Source: Haemaphysalis longicornis (taxonomy: Eukaryota; Arthropoda; Arachnida; Ixodida; Ixodidae). From it: a stretch of 64,000 nucleotides of DNA. Below are positions 43,362-54,759 of this stretch, in pieces (positions within the stretch are counted from its first letter, which is position 1; each line of letters begins with the position of its first letter). Location: the NCBI GenBank assembly GCA_013339765.2, contig CM023448.1, positions 283,160,817 to 283,224,816 on the forward strand, in the 5' to 3' direction. The position numbers and the translations under genes were made by a program. A model generated the notes under the pieces. The model was not told the origin of the DNA and did not search any database. It worked only from the letters and a program-made list of their open reading frames with translations.

Positions 43362-44957
43362 TGAAAACAAAATAAAGCGAAAAGACACAAAGAACCAGAA
43401 GATAGAACATATAGATGCATATTTGAGTGAAATGACGCAAATGGGCGCTAGGCAACATGTAAACCATCAACAAATGGAAGATCGTCCACGATGATCACGA
43501 GAATGGCTGATGAAAGAAACTGCGCAAGACTGGGAGCACGTAGTAAGCACGGTTCGTTATGCTTGTTAGGACACGAAAACGAAAGGAAATACACTTGCGG
43601 CTACGTGTACACCACGCCAGTCGTAAATTTTCGAATGCCACACACGCTACAATGGCTTCAGAGTTCCACCAAAAGGAAATAAGGAGAATCAGCGCGATAA
43701 TCGAGGAAACAAGGCGGTGCTTTCACGCGCAGCTAACGAAACACAATTAAGTATGCGAGGCAGATCAGGAGATTAAAAGAATAGAAGCAATAAACGAATA
43801 GAAGCCATCAATAATGCGGGAATGGTAAGTAATCGAGCAAAAAATTTACTCACCCTCCTCGTCTCTTATAAGCACTGCCTCCGTGAAGCGAAGATACAGA
43901 TCATTCGACCCCGAATAATCGGTGCACTTGAAAATTTGGTGAAACCTAATCATACATAAAATATAAAACCCGCGAATCGAACACTCGTCGAATTATAAAA
44001 TAATCAAGTTTTTCATATTTAAGACCTCAACTGTTATAGCAGCAATACATTTCCGTCATCTAGTTTTGCTAACCATGGCTTGGCAAGCTGCTATTTCCAA
44101 GCCAGCGCATAGTAAATGCTGTTTATTTATTTGATCGAAGTTATCTTCGGACTACATAGAAATCTAACAGCCCGGAAGAAGTTCATGTTCTTATCTTGAC
44201 GAATGACGGTTATTAACAATGTGGTTAGTTTCGCTAAATTATCGCTTGCAACGTAAAGATGGCATCTATCCGAGGTGGCCATAAATGAAAGCCTCATCAG
44301 AACCCCTCCCTCTCCGCCCTGCAACCCGAGTCCGTAGAATATCCAGGAGGCCAACCGTTTGAAACGCGAGGGTGCAATTATTAATCGATGACTATAGAAG
44401 TTAAGGGCACCTGATAGTCGGCCAGCAAGTTTCCGAAGTGGGGCAAGTTTCTGCAAAGAACAAGCTTGTTTGTATGCCTTAAAAACAAGGTGGCTGTCAA
44501 ATTTTTCCTTCAGGAAGGTTCACCTCAGGGCTTCCTCTGAACTGGTGGACTAAAGTATTTATGTATCAAAGTTATTCCGTGGGTACCGGAAACCAGATTC
44601 GTGTACAGCCGAAAAACACTAATAGTAATCTCAGCGGGAGAAATGCGCAAATGTAAACCAGCCGTGTAACAAGAGTGGTATGCCTGTTCTGTATCGATTG
44701 CAGGCACGATCAGCGCACACTTCAATGAGGTTTTACAAAGTTGGGCGAAAACGTCCACGCCTTCGCACGGGGTGGAAGTGCAGTCAATGATGTAACACGA
44801 AGAATTCTCCGGTTTCGGCATGTATTCGCTGATGTGAAAGCATTCTTTAAAAAAATTTCCTCCAATCCACTCTGTGAAGGTGGTTGACTGCGAAGCTGTA
44901 AACGATACCCACAACGATTACCCATGCGACGGCACTTGAATTCACACACGTGGCGCC
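43362..44957. other. Unassigned stretch
   Basis: No frame above 130 codons (44525-44914, minus, no motif); no repeat recognised. Confidence 0.35.
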
Positions 44958-45228
44958 ACCAGAGACGACCAGCCGCGGTGGCTCAGTGGCTAAGGCGTTG
45001 CGCTGCTGAGCACGAGGTCGCGGGTTCGATTCCCGGCCACGGCGGCCGCCTTTCTGATGGAGGCGAAAAGCAAAAACGCCCGTGTGTACGAGATTTCGGA
45101 GCACGTTAAAGATCCCCAATTGGTCAAAATTAATCCGGAGCCCTCCACTACGGCGCGCCTCATCGCCTGCGTTGCGTCGGCGCGTTAAACCCTACAATCA
45201 AATCAATCAAATGAAACCAGAGACGACC
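44958..45228 (+). mobile_element. Full-length Ruka-like SINE with perfect 13 bp TSD
   Basis: The best-preserved copy. Head GCGGTGGCTCAGTGGCTAAGG (A box) and CGGGTTCGATTCCCGG (perfect B-box T-arm), body with GAGATTTCGGAGCACG, AAAATTAATCCGGAGCC and CTCCACTACGGCGCGCC, and an AATCAAATCAATCAAATG tail. Identical ACCAGAGACGACC copies at 44958-44970 and 45216-45228 flank the element (44971-45215). Pol III internal promoter intact, so this copy could be transcribed. Confidence 0.95.
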
Positions 45229-45473
45229 GAACACAGCAACGACGGCAGAAAGAAAGTGGAGAGGAGCGTCTGGCGAACGGTGAGGAGGAGGGTGGCACGC
45301 GCGGCTATGGCGCCATGTCTCACTGCCTCCCCGTCAATCTTGTTTCCTGCGTCGCCGCCAATAAGCGCCCCCCTCGTCCTCCCCCCTCTCCAGATGCTGT
45401 TCAGTTCACCGCTAATCCAAATCACCTGAACGCCGGTATCATACATTATGCGGTTCGCACTTCACACGAGGGC
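45229..45473. other. Spacer between SINE and LINE
   Basis: CpG-containing sequence without recognised content. Confidence 0.25.
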
Positions 45474-45528
45474 TTTGATTGGGCGCAGGTTGTAGACCCT
45501 GCGCCCAATCAAATTGGGCGCAGGTTGT
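45474..45528. repeat. Forward-reverse-forward fold-back repeat
   Basis: TTTGATTGGGCGCAGG (45474-45489) is followed, after 8 bp, by its perfect complement (45498-45513), then directly by a third, forward copy of TTGGGCGCAGGTTGT (45514-45528). Confidence 0.9.
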
Positions 45529-45780
45529 GTCGCATTCCGCATTCACGGGCTCGTTGAGAACCCTTGTTTGACGTTAACCAGTGTTCGCGTCAATATGAAG
45601 AGTCAACAAGCAGTATTAATGCCTCCTATGGCAGTTTGTAGTGTGGTGCCCGCGCGCGCACGTTTTCTCGAGGCGTTCCCCTCGTTTTTCAATGCGTCAC
45701 ATACGCCCGCGCGTCAAGTTTTTCGCTGCATTGAAATGCTAAATTTTAACACCCTTGTTCGTTCGCCACGTTAAACGTTC

Positions 45781-46430
45781 GTGGTCTGGCTGACAGGCGA
45801 CAGAAAAAACCAAGTTTACCGCTTGGTTGCCGATAAAGAACTCGACATTGTGGCGATTCAGGAAACGAAAGTTGAGGGAGAAGGGCAAACACAGCGTATG
45901 GCGCAAACTTTCAATGTGCGCCACCATGTTTGCATGAGTCACGCAGAGGGCGTTTCCGGGGGGTGTATGCTGTTAAAACAGGGTTTGGGCGTTGCGATTG
46001 AATCTGTCACGGCTTGCTTTGCAGGGCGGTTCATAGTTTGCGATTTAAATTTTTGTCGCGTGATTGGTGTGTTGTAGTCGTGTATGCGCCGACAAGAGCG
46101 AACGAAAGGAAGATTTTTTTTTTTTTTCAAAATATCTGTGCACGACTTGACACTGAACGTATTGTTATTTTTCTTGGACACTTTAAGTCCAGCGATACGC
46201 CATTCTGTGACTTGAGTATTCTGGCGTTGCTTGAGGCAGCATCAGACTATTGTTTAGAAGATGTCGGGGGTGCGCTGCTTGGCGTACAAGTGCAATTTAC
46301 GCATTTTCAGGGCACAAGCCATGCCCGGTTAGATTGGGCGTATGTTTCGCTCGAGCGAAACATGTTTCGCTCGAGCATCCGAGTGCGGCGATTACTGCGT
46401 GACACCCGCGTCATTTAGCGACCACTGCCT
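45781..46430 (+). pseudogene. APE-type endonuclease domain of the LINE
   Basis: LDIVAIQETKVEG (catalytic Glu region) near 45842-45880, GGCMLLKQGLG, VVVYAPTRANERK, FLGHFKSS in place of the usual GDFN block, and FSDHCLF with the catalytic SDH at 46417-46425. At least three frameshifts (near 45970, 46065, 46110) and the fold-back insertion at 46342-46376 break it. This nuclease would nick target DNA for target-primed reverse transcription. The altered GDFN block makes activity unlikely even without the shifts. Confidence 0.75.
46342..46376. repeat. Nested palindromes in the LINE endonuclease
   Basis: Perfect palindromes 46342-46363 (22 bp) and 46349-46376 (28 bp) overlap, giving ATGTTTCGCTCGAG forward, reversed and forward again. 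Confidence 0.95.
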
Positions 46431-46493
46431 CTTTTCTTTCCCCCTTGGTGAGCGCAAGCCAAGAGTAAATACGTTTATTGGAGTCTCTGGAAA

Positions 46494-48840
46494 ATGTATA
46501 GTAAATTATTGCAGGAGGAAGAATTGAAAACTGAAATACCCGAAAAAATACGGCGTTTACCAGATAGGAAAACTAGCTGGTCCTCAAGGTGGGAAATTTT
46601 CAAAAAAGAAGTAAAGTTGAGTGCAATAGAAAAATCAAGCGCACGGATGTATCGCGAGAGACAGGGAGAACAACTTCTACGTAAAAACCTCGCGTCGCTT
46701 ACTAATGAAGAATGCCAGTCGCCAGGGTTGAATAAGGAAGAGATTTATAAGGGTTAGGTCGGAGCTAGAAGTTGTAGACCGGGATAAATACCATGGCGCC
46801 CTGTTGAGAGCAAGGGCGGAAAAGTTACTAATGGGTGAAGCGCCCACCAAGACAGCGCTTGTATCAGAAAAGCGCTACGCTTGTAGAAATCGGGTAGTCG
46901 AAATCGAAAATCGCGGAGTGCTAACGAGTGACCAGGCCCAGATAGAGGGTGCTTTTAAGGATGTTTATGAAGCACTTTTCTCTGGTTCATGAGATCGACG
47001 CCGACAAGTTCAGGGACGAATTCTTGAACTTACTGCCTAGAATAGAAGACGACATGAAGGCTACTCTTGAGATGCCAATCACCATAAATGAAATTTTGAG
47101 TGCCATTGATGATTTAACCCCAGGTAAAACGCCAGGCCCAGATGGCCTAGGCGCGTGTTTTTATAAGGCCTTTAAAGACACACTTAGCGCAGTGAAGTTT
47201 ACGCCTAAGCGTACGAAGGCAACAGGCTGCCATCATATTCCACTCTATCTCACACAGTTCTCATCCCAAAGACTGAAGATGCCATTAAACTTCGGAATGT
47301 AACAGCTTACCGCCCAATCAGTCTCTCATATGTCGACTATAAGATTTTAATGAAGGTCTTAGCTGCTCGGTTGCAGTTAGTAGTGAAAGAAATAGTCGGA
47401 CCACACCAAACGTGGCATTAAGGGTCGTTCTATTACGACCAGTACCCACGTAGCCAGCAGCATCCTGGAATGCTCTAGCAGCCTCGAACAAGCAGTAGCA
47501 ATGGTACAAATAGACTTAAAAAAAAGCGTTTGACAAGGTCTCCCACAAACTGCTATTGATGATCCTTGAGCCCGCAAATGTAGGAAAAAATGATTACGGA
47601 TGGTGCACCCATGGCGTACAAGGACTGTAGTACAAGTTTGGTGGTCAACAAGTCGGTAGGCGCTCCAGTTAAGCTCAGCCGTTCTGTACGCAAGGGGTGC
47701 CCGCTGTCCTCACTGCTGTTCTGTATGTTTATTGAAACGTTTTGTGTAAACATCCTTAAACATAGGAAAATCCGCGGGTTTTCATTACAGTCCTGCGAAG
47801 TTCGTGTGCTTGCGTATGCAGACGACATTGCTTTGTTTTTCCAAGACCCGAGTAGCATCCACGAAGGTATAATGTTCTGCCTCTGCACTGGTAGTTCCCT
47901 CAATTGGGATAAGTGCATAGGTTTCTGGCACGGTAGCTGGTTGTGGAAGTCGCGTACGTTCGCATGTATCAGCTGGGTAGATACGCCAGTGAAGTACTTA
48001 GGCGTACCCCTCGAAAACTATCGGACCCTTTCTGGCGCAGGCAAGCCACCGAAATCCGTGATAAAGCGGATAAGTGCGGAGGTAAGCAGTTGTCCATGCT
48101 CGCGCGAGCGACTGCGTGTAATCTGTTCTTTGTGCTTAACTTTGGTACGTGATGCAGGTTTTACATTGCTCGCGTGCCAATGTGCAAAGATTGCACACGG
48201 TGTTTGCTGTTTTTATTTGGTGTTCGACTTGGGAGCGCACAAGCCGAACCCACCTATTTAAACGAGTGCGCTGTGGGGGATTTTCTCTGGCACACCTTTT
48301 TTTGCGCCAGGTAGTGAACCGCTTTCTTTTTCTGCGTGATGTGCAATAATACCCTTCTTTGCGCACCGTGTGTCAAGTGCGCCTGGGTAGAGTTTTGCAC
48401 GAATTCGTTGTTACTTCTTGTGTTCAGGACAGTGGCTTTCATGGCTATGTGAGGTTGTACTTGAGGCAAGATTTTTATTCTCACGGTTTTCTTCCGAGTA
48501 TCTGGCTAGCCTGCACAGAAAAAAGCTGTATAGAGACCTTCTTGACACGACTTTGCCGACTCCTTTGTACAGAACCCTATACAGTGTAGGGCCAGGACAA
48601 GATGTATGTCAGCGTGTGGAAAAAAATGATCGTCCCGCCTTATTACACGCGGGAGTATTACCCGTTAAAACTTGGATGATTCAAAAAGGTTTGTTTGTTC
48701 CCTGCGGCCCTGACTGCTTGGTTTGTAAAAAGCCAGAAACAGTAGAGCACGCATTTATAGACTGTTGGGGCAGGGTGTTCCTGTGGGACGTTTTGCAGAG
48801 AACACTAAAAAAAGGATTTCCCGTTGCATAGTCATGGAAT
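46494..48840 (+). pseudogene. Reverse transcriptase and C-terminal domain of the L1/Tx1-like LINE
   Basis: Linker helices (46494-46757), then RT pieces: PGKTPGPDGLGACFYKAF (~47120-47180), AYRPISLSYVDYKILMKVLAARLQ (~47310-47370), VQIDLKKAFDKVSH (first catalytic Asp, ~47510-47545), SRSVRKGCPLSSLLF, LAYADDIALFF with YADD at 47815-47826, and VDTPVKYLGVPLENYR. The C-terminal part runs through VFAVFIWCSTWERTSRT to a zinc-type region HAGVLPVKTW...CLVCKKPETVEHAFIDCWG near 48720-48765. About six or more frameshifts. Reading resumes well after each, so decay is moderate. Confidence 0.82.
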
Positions 48841-49123
48841 CAGGTTCTTGGCTGTTGAAAACTACGGCGGCGTCCCGTATGATCTTTTGATGTGAAGCCG
48901 AGCAGAGAGTTGTTCTGCCAGAGTGTACGGGACATCTTATAAGTGTATAAAGCCCAACCTTGTCCACCTGACTGGTTAAATGTGTTGGAAAGTGTGGAAT
49001 GGCTTCGGCCTTTTTAACAATCGCACACTAGCAAGTGACGCGCTGGTTTCTTTTCACACTTTGTATTCGTTTTTTTTGTTCGTAATGTCTATACCAAAGA
49101 CAGGCAAATAAAGAAAAAAAAAA

Positions 49124-49206
49124 GTGGGCTTAGCTGAGTCGGTAAGGCGACGGGCTGCTGCTCCGCTACTCTATTCGGGTCCAGGTTCGATTCCTGGCCG
49201 TGCCAG
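49124..49206 (+). repeat. tRNA-Ser(GCT)-like sequence directly after LINE poly(A)
   Basis: CTTAGCTGAGTCGGTAAGGCG (D-arm/A box), an anticodon loop reading CTGCTGC (GCT in anticodon position), a long variable region and a perfect T-arm CCAGGTTCGATTCCTGG (B box). The 3' acceptor strand CCGTGCC lacks a 5' partner, so it is a tRNA-derived SINE head or pseudogene and not a functional tRNA. Confidence 0.55.
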
Positions 49207-49799
49207 ATATTTCTTTTATTTGTTCGCGAGAGTTTTCTGTTGACGGAAATGGTCGCGAAAGAACCCCTGGAGGGTAGAGGTATACTGCTTCGCAGTAAAA
49301 GATAGGATGCGGGATACACTGCCCAATACATGGTACACCCGACGCAAATAACTCTTTGGCACACTGAAACAGGGAACCTCGCACCAGAGTGCGAATGTAG
49401 TTCTACTAGATGAGAGCGCTTTGCGGCGGCCATTGGCGCAGAAACTACGCTGCGATGTTCTTATTGTTACGCTGCTTTGCTTGTGGCGTTTTTGAGGGAA
49501 CACCTATATGAGAGTAACTGCTGAGTTACTTCCTTAGTTTAAAAAACGGAAATTGTGTTCCTAATTTTTGTCCAGCGATTTGTAACCATTTTTGAGAGCG
49601 GAAATTAAATTCAAAAGCCACGTTTCTCGCATCCCATCTTCATAGCCCATTTGGTGACGTCTTCTGAAACGACACGCTTCCAAGTCCACGGCATTTAATC
49701 GATTGCGAACGGTTCAGCGTGTGTAAAGTGCCCTTTAACAAACAAAAAGTGAAAATATTGGAACAAAATGTGTAACAATCAAAATTTGGAAGACAGAGA
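49207..49799. other. Unassigned stretch
   Basis: Possible body of a SINE led by the tRNA-like head at 49124; otherwise nothing recognised. Confidence 0.3.
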
Positions 49800-50806
49800 T
49801 GGCATCCTGGAGAGGTCTCTGTTATGCTGTTTGCCGACGATGGTATGGTTTTTAAAGATATTCGCTCACCTGACGACTGTGTTGTGTTGCAAGAACCCCT
49901 TGTTGAAATACAGAGGTGGTGTGAGAAGTAGGGAATGGTGCTGAATGGCGGAAAATGTGCGTTTTTAAGAACAACACGTAAGAAACATTGTTTTCGTTTC
50001 CAGTATTTGTTGCAGAACACTTCAATCGCAGACGTTGCAGAGTATAAATACTTCGGCCTCGCTTTAAATTCGAATTTAACTTGGTCATCACATGTATCAC
50101 GTATTTGTTCAGCTGCATTTACAAAGTTGTGTTTTTTTAGACGTAAATTAAATGCTCCAATGCTCGTCAAGCTTTTAGCTTATAATACTTTTGTTAGAGC
50201 CAAACTCGAATATGCCTCCGTGATATAGGATCCCTACATGAAAAAGAAATCTACATGTTACAGCTCATCCAAAGAAAAGCTGCTCGGTTTATTTTTGGAA
50301 AATGTGGGCGTTACGATTCTCCTTCAAAGCTCATGTCGGACAATGGCATTCAATCCCTAGAAGTTTGAAGACGCTTGGCTCATTTATCCTTCCTGCACAA
50401 TATTGTTACGTCTAAAATGAAAGCAACTCCGTCAACTTTATTCCAACCCTTAATCACAAGAAGAACGCGACACACGCATGCTCACTCTCTTCAGCCTATT
50501 TTAGCTAAAACCAGTTCAAGCGTAGTTTTTTTCCACGTACCATTCCTGAATAGAATGCGCTCCGAAAACAGTTATTCAAGCGAGAAATTTTTCCGAAGCG
50601 CTTCAGAACATTTGTCATTGAGTATATGAATTGTACGGTGTGTTATACCTTTACTGGTCTGCTTTGTACTTTTTTAGTTTTCGCGTCTCTTCTTATTTGC
50701 AAAAATTTGCTCCTTGTATATCAATATTTTGTATATTGACAGTTGCCCCTCCTGCTTGGGCCAGGAAATCTGGCCTGCAGTATTCGAAATAAATAAATAA
50801 ATAAAT
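49800..50806 (+). pseudogene. LINE reverse transcriptase C-terminal half with (AAAT)n tail
   Basis: Starts abruptly just before MLFADDGMVF (the FADD box, ~49828-49857), then MVLNGGKCAFLRTTRKK, VAEYKYFGLALNSNLTWSSHV and LLAYNTFVRAKLEYASVI with a premature stop at 50226-50228. After one frameshift it continues IYMLQLIQRKAARFIFG and ends SASEHLSLSI, TGA near 50627. A ~150 bp 3' UTR and (AAAT)n (50785-50806) follow. Jockey/CR1-like by wording; distinct from the LINE at 41250. 5'-truncated. Confidence 0.75.
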
Positions 50807-52664
50807 TCTCTTGCAAAACGGTCAGAGGATGCCATTGCTGTGGTTCGAGCATGACCTTTCCCTCTATTTCTGATCTGTCGAATGTACGGCTCCAACTGCA
50901 ACTGAATGTTCAAGCAAATGATTACCTGCGTTGGGCGACACAAGGCAGCCTCAGACAAGAGCTCTGCAAATTCACTTGACTGCTCCCTGAAAATTCACAC
51001 CTGTCATGGGCGCCCATCAGGGAGCTGACAGTCTGTGCGCGCAGCATTATCCAGCAACAGTAACGCAACCGCACAGGGCTTGCGAAAGAGGACGACGACG
51101 GTAGGACTGAAAAGTTCTGTCCTCCTACGGTCCTCTCCGCCGAGGCATGGCGAAACGCGTTCGGGAATAGCAGCCGAAAAAAACGAGGCACACCGGGGAA
51201 AGAAGGGACAGCGCTGTCTGTCGCCATTCTGGTACAACACAGATCGAAAGTGTTCCATGCACATGTGCTCACACATGTCAGGGCTCAACACACTTCACGT
51301 GAAAGCTCCATCACTCTTGCGATTGCTTTTGGACCGCAAAACAAAAATGTGTGGTGAGAGAAAAATGTGTGATCTCGCATCAAAAACTGTCAGCTCAAAT
51401 CGTCACAACAGCTACAGATTTTTCAGGCAATGGCAGTCACAGCGCATTTTTCAACTCATTTGATGAAGCAACCATGATATTGCACAAGATGGCCGACCAG
51501 TCATTTCTCGCCTGTTTTGTTATTTCACATCATTCAACATGCTGAAGAACTAGGCCCAGCAACCGGAAACCGATCTAACATTTTCATCGTCGCACCCACG
51601 GCTGAAGAATTGACCAAGACGATCAATATCGCGGAAAAGATCTGCACCTGCGCAAAGCATGCAGCGCTAATAAGTACGAGGAAGCCGCTCTACCTGGAAA
51701 GATTTGTTTGAGCGGACGCGGCTGCCTTAGGCACTGCCCGCCCGCCTTGTTACTTTCTCACTCTCTGTTTACTTGAGAAGAGACCGGTTTCGCTACCGAG
51801 GGCTCAAGAAATCTTGCCTCTTTAAACGGGAGTCCTACATTAGACTAGCTTCGCAGAGATCCGGCCAGTCGATACAAAAAAAAACTTTTTTTTTTTTTAA
51901 ATGAACTCTATAAGCCGACTTCCGATTCACTCTTCCGTAAAAAAAGCACGCTGCATAAAGTCGTCCTCTGCCGGCCTCCAACCTCGTCGTGGCTATTGCC
52001 GTGGACATACTCGGTGCTTTCTGAACCAACAGAGCAGATTACTAAGAAAAATGGCCGCTCACAAAGAGGATTACACTCCCGTCGACAAACCTCCCTTTTT
52101 ATTGTAATAGCTGACAAAAGACCATTGTTTTCTATGTGTGCTTACGTTAGTGGGTATAAAGGATGCTGTTTTTTCTTCGTTAAACAAGGCACGCAAGTCT
52201 GAAAAGCTCCATTGATATTACCCAAGTCAGCAGACGTCAGAATGACGATCAGCTTTGTGAGTTATATTTTTAGAGCAAAAGCACCAGTAGCCTTCCCCGT
52301 GCCGGTGTCGCGGAAAATTTGTGAAGCCTGTTTCGCGAAGCTTCACTCAAAAAGGCTCATGCGTGGAGCCTCCTGTATTGCCCAATGTATGTCTCGCTTG
52401 CGCAAAGGTTGATGCGGAGCAGAATAATGGGTGCGTCCGCGGGTGTGCGACGGCCCGACGTTACGTATAACGTCCCTCCTTGAGGTCTAACTTCTTCAAC
52501 CGGTGCCCACTGGATAAAGTGCTCATCGTATGCATTGTGTTTCAAGTGGCGGGTAAAGGCATACGTCGTAAGACCTCGAAGCGTGACGTTAGGGCTAACC
52601 TCTTGAACTAAGGCGCATAATCTGGTTACTGCTGTCAGTCTAGCAAAGCGTTAAATGCGTGCAG
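50807..52664. other. Unassigned stretch
   Basis: Frames up to 142 codons overlap on both strands at 50922-51463 without motifs. T/A runs near 51878-51900. No transposon recognised. Confidence 0.35.
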
Positions 52665-53065
52665 CGGTGTTGGAGAGAGAGAAAACTTTATTCGAAAGCC
52701 TGGCTAAGTGCGTTGGGTGACCGGCAGCCGCAGCCTGCCGGTGACCTGGCCATGGCAGTTCGTTCCGGGAGACTCTTCTGGGTCTGCATGTCAGAGCTGC
52801 CCAGCGCCTGCTCCCCGAGCTCGACTGAGGGGATCTCAGGGCATGCCCATATGAGAGGGCAACTGTGTCCTTCACACCACACGCAGGGCAATTAGGTGAC
52901 GGATATAAAGTCGGGTGATATGGTGCAGTATGGAGCGACATGGCAGTGTGTTCGTCTGTAGCAGGCGCCACAGACGTTCTTCGGCGTTAGTAAGATCCCG
53001 ATGTGCGGGCGAATACATTCGGCGGGAGAGGCCGTAGCGTGCGGTGATTTCTTGATAGCCTGCCT
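52665..53065 (-). pseudogene. C-terminal fragment and 3' tail of an RNase H-type LINE
   Basis: Minus strand: EERLWRLLQTNTLPCRSILHH, then a Cys/His segment (LPCVWCEGHSC..WAC) and the 3' signal AATAAAGTTTTCTCTCTCTC at the end (complement of ~52670-52690). Same family style as 1-638. Frameshifted. Confidence 0.65.
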
Positions 53066-53098
53066 TTGTGCTGATCGGGCTCCATGTAAGGGGAAGAG

Positions 53099-53242
53099 TA
53101 AGGAAATCATCGTACTAGCGAACACTAAACAGAGACAGAGGTAAAAGAGGCGACGAAACACACGCTAGAACTTCAACACAGACTCTGCTTCACTTGTCAC
53201 CTCTGTCTCTGTTTAGTGTTTGCTAGTACGATGATTTCCTTA
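53099..53242. repeat. 44 bp inverted repeat with 56 bp loop
   Basis: 53099-53142 and 53199-53242 are inverted copies with a single mismatch. The sequence (CTCTGTCTCTGTTTAGTG) resembles terminal parts of Penelope-like elements, in which small inverted end copies are known, but no PLE coding sequence is adjacent. Confidence 0.85.
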
Positions 53243-54544
53243 GTCAGTAACCAACTTACCGCCTTAGTTAAGGGGACGAGGCTTGGCCCTGCTCGCGTCG
53301 TGCAAGAGCTCCCGAGCTGCTTTGCTGACCGCCTCGTTACCTCCAACCCTGTATGGGCAGGAGTCCAGATCCACACACACGCATTGCGGGATCGCGCAAC
53401 GCTTCACAAGCTTGAATGCACAGTGCTTTCGCGCGATGTTCCGTGGTTGGCGCAGCCAAGTAATGTCCCAATTTTTTCAATCCCACAATGTGAAATGTGC
53501 CTGACTCTAACGAAAAACTGTCCACACATACGTCCCGATGCCGCTGCTGATATGTCACGAATCTTCTCGACCCCAAGTTTACCCCGGTGATTGTACACTA
53601 CGCGGTAGAGTAACGGAAGTTTGGGCCAAAAAGCATTGAAGACTTTTGCAGTGTTACGCCGCTGCTCGAGTTTGTGATGGATTTCGCTTACGACACGAGC
53701 ATGTACGGTCTTGGAGAGGAGGATTTCATCTCAGAATATGTCGGGTAAAAATTTCTACATGCGTGTGTACGTCACGACGTTCCGGCATAGCTATCGTCAT
53801 GACGTCCCCCTCACAACCTTGCAGGATATTATATTATCCGCTTCCGACCAAAGTGAAAGTTCGGAATTACGAGCGTGGCGGAGATCCCAAGAGGCAAAGC
53901 CGGAGGAGACAGCGCCGGCTGAGAAGCGGAATGACACGACATGGACCCTCTTCACGAGAGGTATCGTGATCCCTGTACTCAACAGGAAGAATTCCCCGCC
54001 ACTTACTCCACGCTAACTGAGGAGGAGTGTGCTTATGAATGCGCGGGTGTTCATTATTACACCTCGCATCACATCCCGTGTTCTTACCAATCCCTTCGAA
54101 ATAGCGTTTTTTTATGTACACTGCAGGTAGTATGAATCATAAACATTTTCTCGTTTGCTGCATTGCAAAAGACACGGCCTAACTCGACTGCGCCCACTTT
54201 CGGTTTGTTGCATCGGCAAGGAATACTGCAACAGCGCGGTACTTACACTGCCTTAATCTTTGTAACAGGTAAACGCAGAAGCACGTAGCATGAGTACTTT
54301 CGCAGCAGCGTGGCGACACCGTGAAAAACACCAGTGCGTTTGTGCAGTGCGTGAGGTGAAAAGCAGTTTTGCGTGTGATGGAGAGATTATTTGGAGAGAT
54401 TATTTCGTTGCACACACAGTTTGCATGCGCGGCAGTCTTTAAGGCGAAAGCCTGAAGTACCCTATTCTGCGAAAAAGCGTCGTTGTTGTAGTTGTCCGGT
54501 CAAGGAAATTTCCGCTGCTCTAAAGAGTAAATAAAAAAACACGT
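53243..54544. other. Unassigned stretch
   Basis: Frames of 124 codons (53216-53590) and 107 codons (53646-53969) lack motifs; no repeat recognised. Confidence 0.35.
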
Positions 54545-54612
54545 TATCTCATGGGATTCGAACCCGAGTCCACACAGCAGCAGCCCAGTGTTGTACCAAC
54601 TGCGCTGTTTTT
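54545..54612 (-). repeat. tRNA-like sequence
   Basis: Minus strand: AGCGCAGTTGGTACAACACTGGG (A-box region), TGCTGCTG in the anticodon region and ACTCGGGTTCGAATCCCATGAG (good B box). Stems are incomplete. Likely SINE head or tRNA pseudogene. Confidence 0.5.
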
Positions 54613-54759
54613 TTTTTTCCTTAGCTTTTTAGTTTAGCTTTTTCCTTAGCTTTAAGTTAGCTTTTTGTTTTCTTTCATTGCCCGCTAGAAGGTGGCAATG
54701 ATACACACCGGTGCAGAACACGATACCAATAAGGTCATTTTGATTATAGTAGCTGCGAG

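Larger units (their letters stand above)
45760..49122 (+). mobile_element. L1/Tx1-like LINE with endonuclease, RT and poly(A)
   Basis: Ordered remains of an APE-type endonuclease, reverse transcriptase and C-terminal Cys/His domain, then a 3' UTR with AATAAAG and an A run at 49105-49122. The protein style (KTPGPDGLG, AYRPISLS, YADD, VCKKPETVEHAFIDC) is that of L1/Tx1-group LINEs. Start uncertain; multiple frameshifts. Confidence 0.8.

Noticed and set aside
49124..49206. Functional tRNA-Ser gene
   Set aside because: T-arm and anticodon loop are good, but the acceptor stem does not pair; treated as tRNA-derived repeat.
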